From JAPPLB01 sp965218555 (GTDB lineage: Bacteria; Acidobacteriota; Terriglobia; Bryobacterales; UBA6623), in the NCBI GenBank assembly GCA_965218555.1, contig OZ244625.1:4216001-4280000 (forward strand): a DNA stretch of 64,000 nt. The letters run 5' to 3'. The notes below the pieces were generated by a model, which worked only from the letters and a program-made list of their open reading frames with translations, had not been told where the DNA came from and searched no databases. Made by a program: the position numbers and the translations under genes. Shown here piece by piece: positions 18,104 through 27,854 of this stretch (position 1 is its first letter; each line of letters begins with the position of its first letter).

Positions 18104-18316
18104 TTCGATGCAGACTTTTGACGTTGCAGTGCGCGATCCATTGAAACACTTGGCGCCTGGCGATCGCAGAATCACGGGCTCGGGACTCGTCAGAGTCAGG
18201 GAGGGGAGCTGTTGTGTGACAAGTGGGCTCGATTGTGCTTGAGAAAGGTGTTGATGGCCCCTGGTTCCGAAGTGTCGGAAGATCTAACATAAGGCGATAT
18301 CGCGAGGGCATCCGCA

Positions 18317-18811
18317 ATGACAAAGACGTTTGTAGCGTTGGGCCTTCTGTTCTGTCTGTTCACCGCGGAGTGTGCGAAGGGCGACCGAGTTCACTCTTCG
18401 GACTACGTGCCGGTCACCAGGTTCGATCCATCCCGCGATGCGGCGAAGGATATCGCGGACGCGCTTGAGGAAGCGCAACGGAGCGGGCGGAGGGTACTGC
18501 TCGATGTCGGCGGTGAGTGGTGTATCTGGTGTCACTGGCTCGATGAGTTCTTCGAGGAGAATCCTGATGCTGCTGAGTTGCTCGAGGAAAACCACGTTGC
18601 TGTGAAAGTGAATTTCAGTCCGGAGAATGAGAACAAGGAGGTGCTTTCGCGTTATCCCGAGATCGCGGCTTACCCGCATTTTTTTGTCCTGGATAGTTCC
18701 GGCAAGGTCCTGTGTTCACAAGGCACGGGCGAACTCGAAGAGGGCGACCATCACGACCGCAAGAAGATGAAGAAGTTTCTGCGGCGGTGGGCGTCGAAAA
18801 GGCCTCGATAG
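18317..18811 (+). CDS. Thioredoxin-fold protein with CIWC redox centre
   Basis: 164 residues with a signal peptide (MTKTFVALGLLFCLFTAECA). GGEWCIWCHWLDEFF places a C-x-x-C at residues 69-72, with cis-proline region AYPHFFVLD later, as in periplasmic thioredoxin/DUF255-like proteins. The redundant cysteine in LCSQGTGE may be structural. Probably keeps exported or cytochrome proteins reduced. It is 25 bases upstream of rluD on the same strand and may be co-transcribed. Confidence 0.82.
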   Translation: MTKTFVALGLLFCLFTAECAKGDRVHSSDYVPVTRFDPSRDAAKDIADALEEAQRSGRRVLLDVGGEWCIWCHWLDEFFEENPDAAELLEENHVAVKVNFSPENENKEVLSRYPEIAAYPHFFVLDSSGKVLCSQGTGELEEGDHHDRKKMKKFLRRWASKRPR

Positions 18812-18836
18812 GATACTCGCGCTTGTCGACGAGGAG

Positions 18837-19838
18837 GTGAGCGGACTGACTCCGGCGCCTCCGCCAGCGGAAGAGGAGTGCCTGCGGTTGATGACTTTCG
18901 TAGCTGAATTGGCCGATGTCGGGAAGCGGCTGGACCGTTTTCTTGCGGAGAGCATGCCGGATACGAGTCGGGCTCGGATCCAGGAATGGATTCGGGACGG
19001 GCGGGTACACGTGGGGGCGGGATCTGCGAAAGCATCGGTGCAATTGAAAGGCGGGGAGGTAATCTCCGTCGCTCCCGCTCCCGCGAAGTTGCTGAGGGCG
19101 GAGCCGGAGAACATCCCTCTCGACATTCTCCATGAAGACGACGACCTGTTGGCGATCAACAAGCCGGCGGGCATGGTGGTCCATGCCGGGGCAGGTTGCT
19201 CGGACGGAACGTTGGTGAATGCCCTGCTGCACCACTTCGGAAAGCTGTCGAGTGTAGGTGGCAAGCTTCGCCCGGGGATTGTTCATCGGTTGGACCGTTT
19301 CACGAGCGGCGTGATTCTCGCCGCGAAACACGACGTAGCGCATCGTGCTCTGGCCCGGCAGTTCCAGAGCCGCAAGGTTCGCAAGACCTACCGGGCTTTG
19401 GTTCAAGGGGATCCGGCGACGCATGCGGGTCACGGGCGGACCGTGGAGTTCGAGGGTGTGCGGTGGCTTCGGCTGGAGATGCCGATTGCGCGAGACAGCC
19501 GTGCGCGTGTCCGGATGGCCACCCGTAGGCAGGGACGCACCGCTCAAACGGATTTCCGCGTCCTGCGGGGCACGGATCGGTTTTCACTGGTCGAACTGCG
19601 CATCGCCACGGGACGTACGCATCAGATCCGGGTTCACATGTCGGCAATCGGGCATCCGGTGGTAGGCGACCGACTCTACGGAGCAGCCCGTGCCCCCGCT
19701 GGAACAACTCCCTGCGATCGCTTCTATCTGCACGCGCGGGAGATTCGGTTTCAGCAGCCGAGCAGTGGCGAACTCCTGACGGTAACGGCCCCGTTGGGTA
19801 GTGATTTCACAAAGTTGACACGTGATATGGGGCTATAA
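18837..19838 (+). CDS. rluD: RluA/RluD-family 23S rRNA pseudouridine synthase
   Basis: 333 residues. N-terminal S4 RNA-binding domain (KRLDRFLAESMPDTSRARIQEWIRDGRVHVG), then the catalytic domain with INKPAGMVVHAGAG, GIVHRLDRFTSGVILAAK (catalytic D153 in the HRLD motif) and IATGRTHQIRVHMSAIGHPVVGD. Order and S4 domain match RluD, which isomerises uridines 1911/1915/1917 of 23S rRNA helix 69. GTG start at 18837 is preceded by GAGGAG; an ATG 54 bases in is also possible. Symbol is by family resemblance; RluC remains possible. Confidence 0.87.
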   Translation: MSGLTPAPPPAEEECLRLMTFVAELADVGKRLDRFLAESMPDTSRARIQEWIRDGRVHVGAGSAKASVQLKGGEVISVAPAPAKLLRAEPENIPLDILHEDDDLLAINKPAGMVVHAGAGCSDGTLVNALLHHFGKLSSVGGKLRPGIVHRLDRFTSGVILAAKHDVAHRALARQFQSRKVRKTYRALVQGDPATHAGHGRTVEFEGVRWLRLEMPIARDSRARVRMATRRQGRTAQTDFRVLRGTDRFSLVELRIATGRTHQIRVHMSAIGHPVVGDRLYGAARAPAGTTPCDRFYLHAREIRFQQPSSGELLTVTAPLGSDFTKLTRDMGL

Positions 19839-19839
19839 T
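19815..19839 (+). promoter_or_regulatory. Candidate promoter of the first VWFA gene
   Basis: Exact TTGACA (19815-19820) and exact TATAAT (19834-19839) lie before the VWFA gene, but the spacer is only 13 bp, well short of 16-18. TATAAT followed by AAGG resembles the TATAAT-GGG arrangement upstream of the TPR gene, so TATAAT may be the functional element with another -35. It overlaps the end of rluD. Confidence 0.35.
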
Positions 19840-19868
19840 AAGGACGCTTTCGCCGCAAGGAAATGTTG

Positions 19869-20822
19869 ATGAATCGAACAGCATCGGCGCTCGCGTTGAT
19901 CCTTCTACAGGCTTTCTCCCTGTCCGCGCAGAATGGCAAGAACGCGCCTCCGGAGATCCCGCCCGCCTTTGATCTCGATACGATCATCCGCGTCGAGGTT
20001 TCGCGCGTACCGCTGCTATTCACCGTCACGGACAAAAAGAACCGCTTCATCACGAATCTCGACCGCGAGGATTTTCGTGTTTTCGACAACAAGAAGGAGC
20101 AGGACATCCGTGAGTTCGTTCGCGAGAGCAACCTGCCGTTGCGGATCGGGATTGTGCTCGATGCGAGCAACAGCATCCGTGACCGCTTCCGGTTTGAGCA
20201 GGAAGCGGCGATCGAGTTCATCCGTGGCGTCCTACGGGAAGAGCGTGATAGGGCGTTCCTGGTGAGCTTCGATACGCGGGCGGAACTGATTGTGGATTTC
20301 ACGAACGATCCCGAGGAACTGGCGAAAGGGGTGCGGCGTTTACGCGCCGGTGGTGGCACGGCGCTTTACGATGCGATCTACTACGCTTGCCGGGATAAGC
20401 TACCAGAGGATTGGCCGCCGGAGCAGTTTCGGCGGGCCTTGATTGTGATCGGCGACGGCGAGGACAACCAGAGCAGCGTGACGCGCGAGATGGCGCTCGA
20501 GATGGCTCACAAGGCCGAGTCCGTCGTCTTCACGATTTCGACGAATCGCAGCGGTAAGCGGCAAGACGGAGATAAAGTCCTGCGAACCTTCGCCGAGGAA
20601 ACGGGCGGTCTGGCGTTCCATCCGTTTCAGGCGACGGATCTTGAGCAGTCCTTCGCTAACATCGCCAACGAGCTACGGCATCAGTACTTTATCCTGTATT
20701 CACCAACGGACTTCGTCGCCGACGGCAGCTTCCACAAGGTGGAGATCAAAACCCGCGTGAAGAACACGAAGGTGCGGGTTCGCCGTGGATACTATGCTTC
20801 TCCGCCCAATGAAGTTCGTTAA
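19869..20822 (+). CDS. Secreted VWFA-related protein (Acidobacteria-type)
   Basis: 317 residues with signal peptide ending near SLSAQ. It matches the pattern of the VWFA-related domain described from Acidobacteria: FTVTDKKNRFITNLDREDFRVFDN before the A domain, then LRIGIVLDASNS with an intact MIDAS (DxSxS, D98), GGGTALYDAIYYA (T), VIGDGEDN-SS and a C-terminal YFILYSPTDF-ADGSFHKVEIKT-VKNTKVR-RRGYYA block. Binds a ligand through a divalent metal at the cell surface; partner unknown. ATG 19869 has AAGGA seven bases upstream; ATG 19863 is an alternative. Paralogue at 24424. Confidence 0.9.
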   Translation: MNRTASALALILLQAFSLSAQNGKNAPPEIPPAFDLDTIIRVEVSRVPLLFTVTDKKNRFITNLDREDFRVFDNKKEQDIREFVRESNLPLRIGIVLDASNSIRDRFRFEQEAAIEFIRGVLREERDRAFLVSFDTRAELIVDFTNDPEELAKGVRRLRAGGGTALYDAIYYACRDKLPEDWPPEQFRRALIVIGDGEDNQSSVTREMALEMAHKAESVVFTISTNRSGKRQDGDKVLRTFAEETGGLAFHPFQATDLEQSFANIANELRHQYFILYSPTDFVADGSFHKVEIKTRVKNTKVRVRRGYYASPPNEVR

Positions 20823-20906
20823 CCCCCGCGGCCTGCCACCCGCTTCTCGTAGCCGGTGAGTGCCGGAAGACCCAATTGCCACTTTCGCTTTATATTCGTC
20901 TTTTGC

Positions 20907-20929
20907 TACAATCTCCGCTAGCAGAGATT
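20907..20929 (+). promoter_or_regulatory. Candidate recA promoter -10 and overlapping palindromic operator
   Basis: TACAAT (20907-20912) is a likely -10 of recA. It overlaps a 20-base near-perfect palindrome, AATCTCCGCTAGCAGAGATT (20910-20929), with a perfect GCTAGC core and one mismatched pair. A repressor bound there would block the transcription start, as LexA does at recA in other phyla. It resembles neither the E. coli nor the Gram-positive SOS box. Confidence 0.5.
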
Positions 20930-20952
20930 GGCAATATCAAAGGAGTGTATTG

Positions 20953-21981
<1,029 letters not shown>

Positions 21982-22491
21982 TCCGGACTTTAGGAACAAC
22001 GTATAACTTGTTGATTTAATTGATTTTACTGGAATTTACCAGCCCGGGAAGTCCCACAATCAGACCCACGACACCAAGAATGAAAAAAGCGGCTCCGTGG
22101 AGTAGCTTCCCCCACGCTGAGCCATGCCTGCAATGCGCTATCGGAGCATTTTGCTCAGTGCGCGATGAGCCGCCCGCCGCCCTCGATTCTTAGCGAATGC
22201 TCCCGGACCGCGCCCGATTGCCGAGAACAGATTGAACAGCGAGAGCAGACTGTGCAGGAAACGCATTCTCGAAACCCCTTCGTTTCGATAAGTGTACCAG
22301 GGATCCGGTTTCCGGGCGGCGTCGCGTGGCTGAATTGGAATAGGTTGTCCAGCTCCTTTGCGCTGTAGGAAGTAGGGGAAACGGTCTCGCCCGTTTTCTA
22401 CTGCAGTTGAGGAGAAGAGCGTCCAGACTCCTGCGTCATTTACGAACGCAGGTGCGCCTGTCCCAACGCGGCTTTTTGCGCCCGAAAGGAG
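21982..22491. other. Intergenic region downstream of recA
   Basis: 510 bp between recA and the convergent MFS gene. A stem (CCTGCGT/ACGCAGG) with a nine-base loop at 22430-22452 may act as a terminator but has no T run. On the minus strand, 22024-22128 is open for a hydrophobic stretch (GAAFFILGVVGLIVGLPGLV) without a start codon; possibly the remnant of a small membrane protein. No RNA gene seen. Confidence 0.35.
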
Positions 22492-23790
22492 CTAGGCTTG
22501 CTCGGGCTGAGGAGCGTATTTGCGGCGGACGAGGAAGATGTAGCCGACGATCCCGAGCAGAAGCCAGAAGCCGATGGTCTTGATGGGAATGTCGAAGCTA
22601 CCGGTCTGATCGATGAGCCAACCGGTGAGCGTGGGCGAGACAATGCCAGCCAAGTTGGCTGCCGTATTCTGGATGCCCACCACCATGGCGATGCTGCCGC
22701 CGGGAATCAGGGTCTGTGTGAGTGCCCAGTAGTTGGCGGTGGCCAAGCCGAGTCCCCACATGGAGACCACGGCGAAGATGAGCATCAGGTTGGTATCGCT
22801 CGTGTAGGCGCCGATCGTCTGCGTAGCGGCGAAGCCAAACCCGAGGATCGTGAAACCTTTGCGAACGCTGATCGGGTCGTAGCCGCGGTTGATGAACCAG
22901 TCGGCCAGGGCGCCGCCGATCCAGATCACGACGGCCATGCCTACGAACGCCACGAAGCCGTACCAGCTCATGTCTTTGATCGACATGCCGAACTTCTGCC
23001 CGAAGTATTGCGGCATCCAGGTCATGCCGTAGTAGACGAAGTACATGTAGCAGAAGGTGCCGAGCACGACGCCCCAGATGACGGGGCTGGAGAGGATCGC
23101 CGTCGTGGAAACGGTCTGGAGCTTTGAGTCCGCGGGCTTTTCCTTTTCCAACACCTCGCGTTGCGATCGGGAGATGGCGGCGATATCGTCTTTCTTGACC
23201 CACAGCATCCAAGGGATCAGGATGACGAGCCCGCCGAAGCCCATGATGAGAAACATCGTCTGCCAGTTGAAGGTCGTGATCAGGAATCCCGCCAGCAGCA
23301 TCCCGAACGCGGGACCGAGTTTGGTGCCGGTCATGTAGAGGCCGACAGCAGAGCCGCGCTGCTTCTCGTCGAAATGCATGCGGATGTACCGCATGCTCGA
23401 CGGAGTGACGACCGACTCGCCGATGCCCAGCAGGAGGCGAATGAAAAGCAGGTACCACAGCCCGGTTGTCAGCGCCGTCGCAGCCGAAGCAAACCCCCAA
23501 AGCAGATTCCCGTAGAAGTAGGGTTTGCGGACGCCGATCTTGTCGACCCAGATGCCAGAGGGTATCTGAAGGAACGTATAGCTCCAGAAAAACGCGCCGA
23601 GGGCGATCCCTTGCTGGGTCGGGCTCAACTCGATGGTCTTGATCATCACCGGCAGGGCGATGGTCAGACAGACGCGGTCGAAGTAGGCGTTGATCATCCC
23701 GAAACTCAGAACGCACACGACAGGCCATCGCATTTTGTCCTGCGAGGCGGCGGCGTGCTCGACCGTGGCTTGTTGCGTGGCAGTGCTCAT
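22492..23790 (-). CDS. MFS transporter (anion:cation symporter-like)
   Basis: 432 residues, about 12 membrane segments. MRWPVVCVLSFGMINAYFDRVCLTIALPVM is the start typical of the ACS (D-glucarate/galactonate/phthalate) family, and the loop 2-3 motif G-W-D-K-G-RK is present (GIWVDKIGVRKPYFYG). Imports an organic acid with protons at the inner membrane; substrate not deducible. The ATG directly follows the TAG stop of the [2Fe-2S] protein gene, with GGAG upstream, so the two form an operon. Confidence 0.9.
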   Translation of the reverse strand: MSTATQQATVEHAAASQDKMRWPVVCVLSFGMINAYFDRVCLTIALPVMIKTIELSPTQQGIALGAFFWSYTFLQIPSGIWVDKIGVRKPYFYGNLLWGFASAATALTTGLWYLLFIRLLLGIGESVVTPSSMRYIRMHFDEKQRGSAVGLYMTGTKLGPAFGMLLAGFLITTFNWQTMFLIMGFGGLVILIPWMLWVKKDDIAAISRSQREVLEKEKPADSKLQTVSTTAILSSPVIWGVVLGTFCYMYFVYYGMTWMPQYFGQKFGMSIKDMSWYGFVAFVGMAVVIWIGGALADWFINRGYDPISVRKGFTILGFGFAATQTIGAYTSDTNLMLIFAVVSMWGLGLATANYWALTQTLIPGGSIAMVVGIQNTAANLAGIVSPTLTGWLIDQTGSFDIPIKTIGFWLLLGIVGYIFLVRRKYAPQPEQA

Positions 23791-24222
23791 CTAGCTGGAC
23801 TCCTCGGGCCGAGGCGGCTCAACCTCGAGGGGGTTGCGGAAGAAGACGTATTCTTCAACCGGACGGCCCCCGATGATGTGCTCTTGCAGGATGCGCTCGG
23901 CAACCTCGGGTGTTACGGAATGATACCAGACTCCCTCCGGATAGATGACGGCGATCGGTCCGTGGGTACAGACGCGCAAGCAATTCACTTTGCTGCGGAA
24001 AACGCACTCGTCTCCGATCGCCAGACCCATCTCGGCCAATCGCTTCTTGAGATAGCCCCAGGATTCGTTCGTTACTTCGCGGGGAGCGCACTTGGGCTTG
24101 GTCTGGTCCGCGCAGATCAGAAAGTGACGGGTATACCGGCCGGTCGGGATAGTCGGCAGGGTTGGATCAGGCACGGTTCGGACAGGTCCTCGAGATATCA
24201 CCGCAAGGGCGCGGTCCGCCAT
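23791..24222 (-). CDS. Thioredoxin-like [2Fe-2S] ferredoxin-domain protein
   Basis: 143 residues. CADQTKPKCAP and NCLRVC supply the four cysteines of the thioredoxin-like [2Fe-2S] fold, followed by the family block HGPIAVIYPEGVWYHSVTPEVAERILQEHI. Such proteins carry electrons in the cytoplasm (as in NuoE or clostridial ferredoxins). The first 25 residues are not part of the domain, so the start could be further in. Co-transcribed with the MFS gene with no gap. Confidence 0.85.
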   Translation of the reverse strand: MADRALAVISRGPVRTVPDPTLPTIPTGRYTRHFLICADQTKPKCAPREVTNESWGYLKKRLAEMGLAIGDECVFRSKVNCLRVCTHGPIAVIYPEGVWYHSVTPEVAERILQEHIIGGRPVEEYVFFRNPLEVEPPRPEESS

Positions 24223-24423
24223 TATAGCGGACGTTCCAGGCTTTCTCTGCGTCCTGCTGCTCGTCGTCTCAAGTCAAAATCGTAACGAAACCTGAGGCGT
24301 GGCGCTCAAACTCGCTGTAACATAATGGGGACGATGAGTTGTCTGTAACCGACAGCGGCTTCCACGAGTCAAAAAGGGCGGGGAAGCAGCGGCCGGAAGG
24401 GAGTCGGAACAGGGGGAACGACA

Positions 24424-25578
24424 ATGCGGAACGGACACCGGTTATTGAATGTGTTGGTGTTGACGGTCTGTTTGGGACTGGCGGGTTGGACAGCATCGTT
24501 CGCCCAGAGGAGGGGCCCGCTCACGCCTGGCGGACCCAGGCGCGCCCCAGGGCCGACCGTGGCCAAGCCCGACAAACCTGAAGAATTGCCGCCGATCCAA
24601 ACCCGAGAGAGGCAGGAAACGCCGGAAGACATGGCGCTGTTCAGCACCGAGACGAACGTGGTCACCGTTGACGTGGCGGTCCTTGACGATCAGGGCCGCT
24701 TCATCCCGAAGATTCCACAGGGCAACTTCATGGTGATGGAAGACAACGTCCCGCAGCAGATTAAGAGCTTCGGTGTGTCGCAGGCCCCGATGACGGTTGC
24801 ACTGCTGATCGAGTTCAACGCGAAGTTCCAACAGTACTGGTCGGAAACCTGGTACCAGACGTTAACGGCCGCCTATGGGTTCACCGAAACATTAAGACCG
24901 GAAGATTGGGTGGCCGTGATCGCCTATGACCTACGGCCAGAGATTCTCTCGGACTTCACGAAGGATCGCCGCAAGACCTATCAGGCGTTGCAGCGGCTGC
25001 GCACGACCGGTTTCTCTGAGGCGAACCTGTTCGACGCACTCACAGATACCTGCGAGCGCATGAAAGGTATCGAAGGCCGCAAATCCATCGTTTTGATCTC
25101 GACCGGCGTGGATACCTTCAGCAAACTGAACTACGGCCAAGCCCGCCGCATCGTGCAAGATGCCGGCGTCACCGTCTATCCGGTCGGCATGATGCAGATG
25201 CTGCGGCAGAGGGCCGACGCGTACGGCGCTTTCGACGGGCCCTGGGGTGGGGCGGCACGGATGGACTTCTTGCAGGCAGACAATCAGTTGCGGACCTTCG
25301 CGGCCGAGTCCGGCGGAATAGCCTTCTTTCCCAAGTTCTACGGTGAGTTCCCGAGAATCTTCCAAGCCATCCACTACTCGCTGCGGAACCAATACACGCT
25401 CACCTACGTGTCCTCCAATCAGCAGAAGGACGGCAAGTGGCGAAAGATCAAGGTGAGGCTCATCGACCCAAGGAACCCCAAGAACGACCTGCGTATTGTC
25501 GCTGGCAAGAAGAACAAGCGGGTGAAGTATCAGATCGTCGCCCGTTCCGGCTACCGCGCCCCCAGGCCGGTTGAATAG
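24424..25578 (+). CDS. Secreted VWFA-related protein with degenerate MIDAS
   Basis: 384 residues with signal peptide LLNVLVLTVCLGLAGWTASFAQ and a Pro-rich linker. Architecture matches the first VWFA gene (VTVDVAVLDDQGRFIPKIPQGNFMVMEDN, TAYGFTETLRPEDWVAVIAYD, KSIVLISTGVDTFSK, ITYVSSNQQKDGKWRKIKVRL), but the metal site DxSxS is replaced by EFNAK in TVALLIEFNAKFQ. It should therefore not bind metal in the usual way. A purely structural or metal-independent binding role is inferred. Confidence 0.88.
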   Translation: MRNGHRLLNVLVLTVCLGLAGWTASFAQRRGPLTPGGPRRAPGPTVAKPDKPEELPPIQTRERQETPEDMALFSTETNVVTVDVAVLDDQGRFIPKIPQGNFMVMEDNVPQQIKSFGVSQAPMTVALLIEFNAKFQQYWSETWYQTLTAAYGFTETLRPEDWVAVIAYDLRPEILSDFTKDRRKTYQALQRLRTTGFSEANLFDALTDTCERMKGIEGRKSIVLISTGVDTFSKLNYGQARRIVQDAGVTVYPVGMMQMLRQRADAYGAFDGPWGGAARMDFLQADNQLRTFAAESGGIAFFPKFYGEFPRIFQAIHYSLRNQYTLTYVSSNQQKDGKWRKIKVRLIDPRNPKNDLRIVAGKKNKRVKYQIVARSGYRAPRPVE

Positions 25579-25739
25579 GTTGCGGTTCCCGCACCACAAG
25601 AGCCGGGAAACGTTTGATTCATTCTCCGCGAGGAATGTTTTGTGTGTTCGGAGCGTTCCGGTTTTCGATCGACCGGAGCGCAAGAGCGCCGCGTTGTCAA
25701 GTCGAAGATCTCTCGACTTTCCAATAACATCGGGCTGTA

Positions 25740-25769
25740 TTGACACTCATCTTGGGCCTGCGCTACTCT
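25740..25769 (+). promoter_or_regulatory. Candidate promoter of the response regulator gene
   Basis: TTGACA (25740-25745) and TACTCT (25764-25769) with an 18-bp spacer, 27 bases upstream of the ATG at 25797. A good sigma-70-type match. Confidence 0.45.
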
Positions 25770-25796
25770 TTGCGATTCTTGATTTCTCGATAATCC

Positions 25797-26246
25797 ATGA
25801 AACGATCGCAGGCACTGATGAAACGAACTCCTCCTCGTATTCTATTAATCGACGACAACAAGCACGGACTGTGGGCCCGCCGGACGCTTCTGGAGCAGCA
25901 GGGCTACGAAGTCGCCATTGCCTCGTGCGGAAAAGACGGCTTGGCCCTGTTTGAGAAGCAAAGTTTCGACGTGGTCGTAACCGACTACCGGATGCCGGAT
26001 CTGAACGGATCGGAGGTCATCGCGGAGATTCGCAGCCTCAACAAGGAGGTTCCCATTGTGGTGCTGTCGGGTTATGTCGAGAAGATCGGATTGACGGAGG
26101 AACAGATCGGCGCCGACATTGTTCTCGCAAAGGGCCCCAACGAAGATCGGGACTTGATGCGTGCTGTCCGACGACTCGTCAAGAAGAAACCACAGTCCGA
26201 ACAACCTCGCTCGCGCAGCGCCCTACGCCGTAGGGCGGGCGTCTAG
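25797..26246 (+). CDS. Stand-alone response regulator receiver protein
   Basis: 149 residues with a receiver domain only. Acidic pocket D19-D20 (ILLIDDNK), phospho-acceptor D63 (VVVTDYRMPD), T/S switch residue in IVVLSG and lysine in VLAKGPNED. The basic tail has no output domain. Probably a phosphorelay intermediate or a regulator acting through protein contacts. Another in-frame ATG at 25818 is possible. No histidine kinase is next to it. Confidence 0.88.
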   Translation: MKRSQALMKRTPPRILLIDDNKHGLWARRTLLEQQGYEVAIASCGKDGLALFEKQSFDVVVTDYRMPDLNGSEVIAEIRSLNKEVPIVVLSGYVEKIGLTEEQIGADIVLAKGPNEDRDLMRAVRRLVKKKPQSEQPRSRSALRRRAGV

Positions 26247-26256
26247 AGCATCTCTC

Positions 26257-26961
26257 ATGCCCGGCACGATGATTACCTGGCTCGGCCATTCGACGGTTTC
26301 GATCGAGCTTTCCGACGGCAAGGTAATTCTGATCGATCCTTGGATTGAAGGGAACCCCTCCTATCCCGCGGGATACCGGTTGCAGAGGATCGACCTGCTG
26401 CTAATCACGCACGGACATGTAGACCACATCAACGACGCGGTCTCCGTTGCCAAGAAGTTCAAACCGACAACGGTGGCGATCTACGAGATCTGCCAATGGC
26501 TTAGTGGCAAAGGAGTGGAAGACACGGCCCCGATGAACAAGGGCGGCGGCATCGATGTCGCTGGCATGAGAGTGACGATGACCCACGCCCAACACAGCAG
26601 CATGATCGAGGACGGCGGGCAGATGATCTATGCCGGTGAAGCAGCCGGATACGTGGTTCGGCTGCCGGACGGACGCGCCTTGTATCATGCCGGGGACACA
26701 AATGTCTTCAGCGATCTCCAGTTGATCCGCGATCTCCACAAGCCGCAGTTGGCGATGCTGCCGATCGGAGACCGCTTTACGATGGACCCTCGAGAGGCGG
26801 CGCTCGCCTGCCGGTTCTTGAACCCGACTCACGTCCTCCCGATTCACTGGGGGACGTTTCCTCTGCTGACCGGTACACCCGATCAATTGAAGGGCTTGCT
26901 GAAAGATCAGCCGAATGTCGAGGTCATTGAGACGAAGCCGGGCGAAACATTCGAGTGGTAG
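26257..26961 (+). CDS. Metal-dependent hydrolase of the UPF0173 (metallo-beta-lactamase) family
   Basis: 234 residues. ITWLGHSTVSIELSDGKVILIDPWIEGNP is the UPF0173 signature; ITHGHVDH carries the H-x-H-x-D-H zinc site (H52-H57). Further zinc ligands: HAQHSS, YHAGDTNVF and IHWGTF. Probably a cytoplasmic phosphodiesterase or lactonase; no member has a firmly known substrate. ATG at 26257 chosen; the frame to 26161 lacks family residues, and ATG 26269 would match some homologues that start MKITW. Confidence 0.88.
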   Translation: MPGTMITWLGHSTVSIELSDGKVILIDPWIEGNPSYPAGYRLQRIDLLLITHGHVDHINDAVSVAKKFKPTTVAIYEICQWLSGKGVEDTAPMNKGGGIDVAGMRVTMTHAQHSSMIEDGGQMIYAGEAAGYVVRLPDGRALYHAGDTNVFSDLQLIRDLHKPQLAMLPIGDRFTMDPREAALACRFLNPTHVLPIHWGTFPLLTGTPDQLKGLLKDQPNVEVIETKPGETFEW

Positions 26962-26969
26962 AGCTTCAA

Positions 26970-27003
26970 CCTGCTTTTCTCTCCAAGTGACTGGAAAATC
27001 AGG
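26970..27003 (+). repeat. Miniature family-1-like inverted repeat
   Basis: CCTGCTTTTCTCTCC (26970-26984) matches the family-1 left end at 13 of 15 bases; eight bases later GGAAAATCAGG (26993-27003) resembles the right end and is followed by TTA. It looks like a family-1 element with nearly all of its interior deleted, eight bases after the stop codon of the UPF0173 gene. Confidence 0.4.
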
Positions 27004-27050
27004 TTAGCTCTGACCTGCTCCTCGAGACCTCGCAACCTCCTTCACAACCG

Positions 27051-27797
27051 TCAGATGCGGTTGATGAGAGTCGCGAAGTAGGCGGCGCCGAAGCCGTTGT
27101 CAATGTTCACAACCGTGACGTTGCTGGCGCAGCTATTCAGCATCCCCAGCAGTGCGGCGAGACCGTTGAAGCTTGCGCCGTAGCCCACGCTGGTAGGCAC
27201 GGCGATCACGGGCACGGCAACGAGCCCGCCCACGGCGCTCGGCAGCGCTCCTTCCATGCCGGCGCAACAGATGATGGCGCGCGCCGAATCCAGCCTTTCA
27301 CGGTTCGAGAGAAGCCGGTGGATGCCGGCGACACCGACATCGTAGATGGTCTCCACTTCGTTGGCCATGACCTCGGCCGTGACCCGGGCTTCTTCGGCGA
27401 CAGGAATATCGCTCGTCCCGGCGCAAACGACGGCAATCTTGCTCTTGCCGATCATGGTGCGGTCGCGCCAGACGCGAATCGCTCCAGAGCGCGGCATGTA
27501 CTCCGCCGACGCTTCAATGTCACGGATCGCATCGGCCATCTCTTTGCTCGCGCGGGTCACCAACAGATTCGGGGAGCGCTCCAGAAGCTTCGTGGCGATC
27601 CCTCGGACCTCTTCCACTGTTTTGCCGCGACCGAGGACAACCTCCGGCATGCCATGCCGCAGTGCGCGATGGTGGTCGACCTTGGCGAATCCCAAGTCCT
27701 CGAAAGGCATGTGGCGGAGACGATCGAGAGCATCGGTCGTCTCGCAGGAGCCGGCGGCCACTTCGTCGAGAAGTTCTTTCAGTTTTTGTTCATTCAT
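27051..27797 (-). CDS. larB: Nickel-pincer cofactor biosynthesis protein LarB
   Basis: 248 residues matching LarB (AIR-carboxylase-like fold): MNEQKLKELLDEVAAGS start, FAKVDHHRALRHGMPEVVLGRGKT, KIAVVCAGTSDIPVAEEA, VAGIHRLLSNRERL, IICCAGMEGALPSAVGGL and VPTSVGYGAS-NGLAALLGMLNSCA. LarB carboxylates and hydrolyses nicotinic acid adenine dinucleotide as the first step to the nickel pincer nucleotide of lactate racemase. LarC, LarE and LarA are not in the window, so this is an orphan locus. ATG at 27797 matches homologues; the extension to 27854 is dropped. Confidence 0.9.
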   Translation of the reverse strand: MNEQKLKELLDEVAAGSCETTDALDRLRHMPFEDLGFAKVDHHRALRHGMPEVVLGRGKTVEEVRGIATKLLERSPNLLVTRASKEMADAIRDIEASAEYMPRSGAIRVWRDRTMIGKSKIAVVCAGTSDIPVAEEARVTAEVMANEVETIYDVGVAGIHRLLSNRERLDSARAIICCAGMEGALPSAVGGLVAVPVIAVPTSVGYGASFNGLAALLGMLNSCASNVTVVNIDNGFGAAYFATLINRI

Positions 27798-27854
27798 GTA
27801 TTCGGAGAATAGCCGGTTTTGAACAAGTCTGCCAATGGGATGCGGAAACAACAC

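Noticed and set aside
19815..19839. A strong sigma-70 promoter made of exact TTGACA and TATAAT
   Set aside because: Spacer is only 13 bp, so kept only as a weak candidate rather than a strong promoter.
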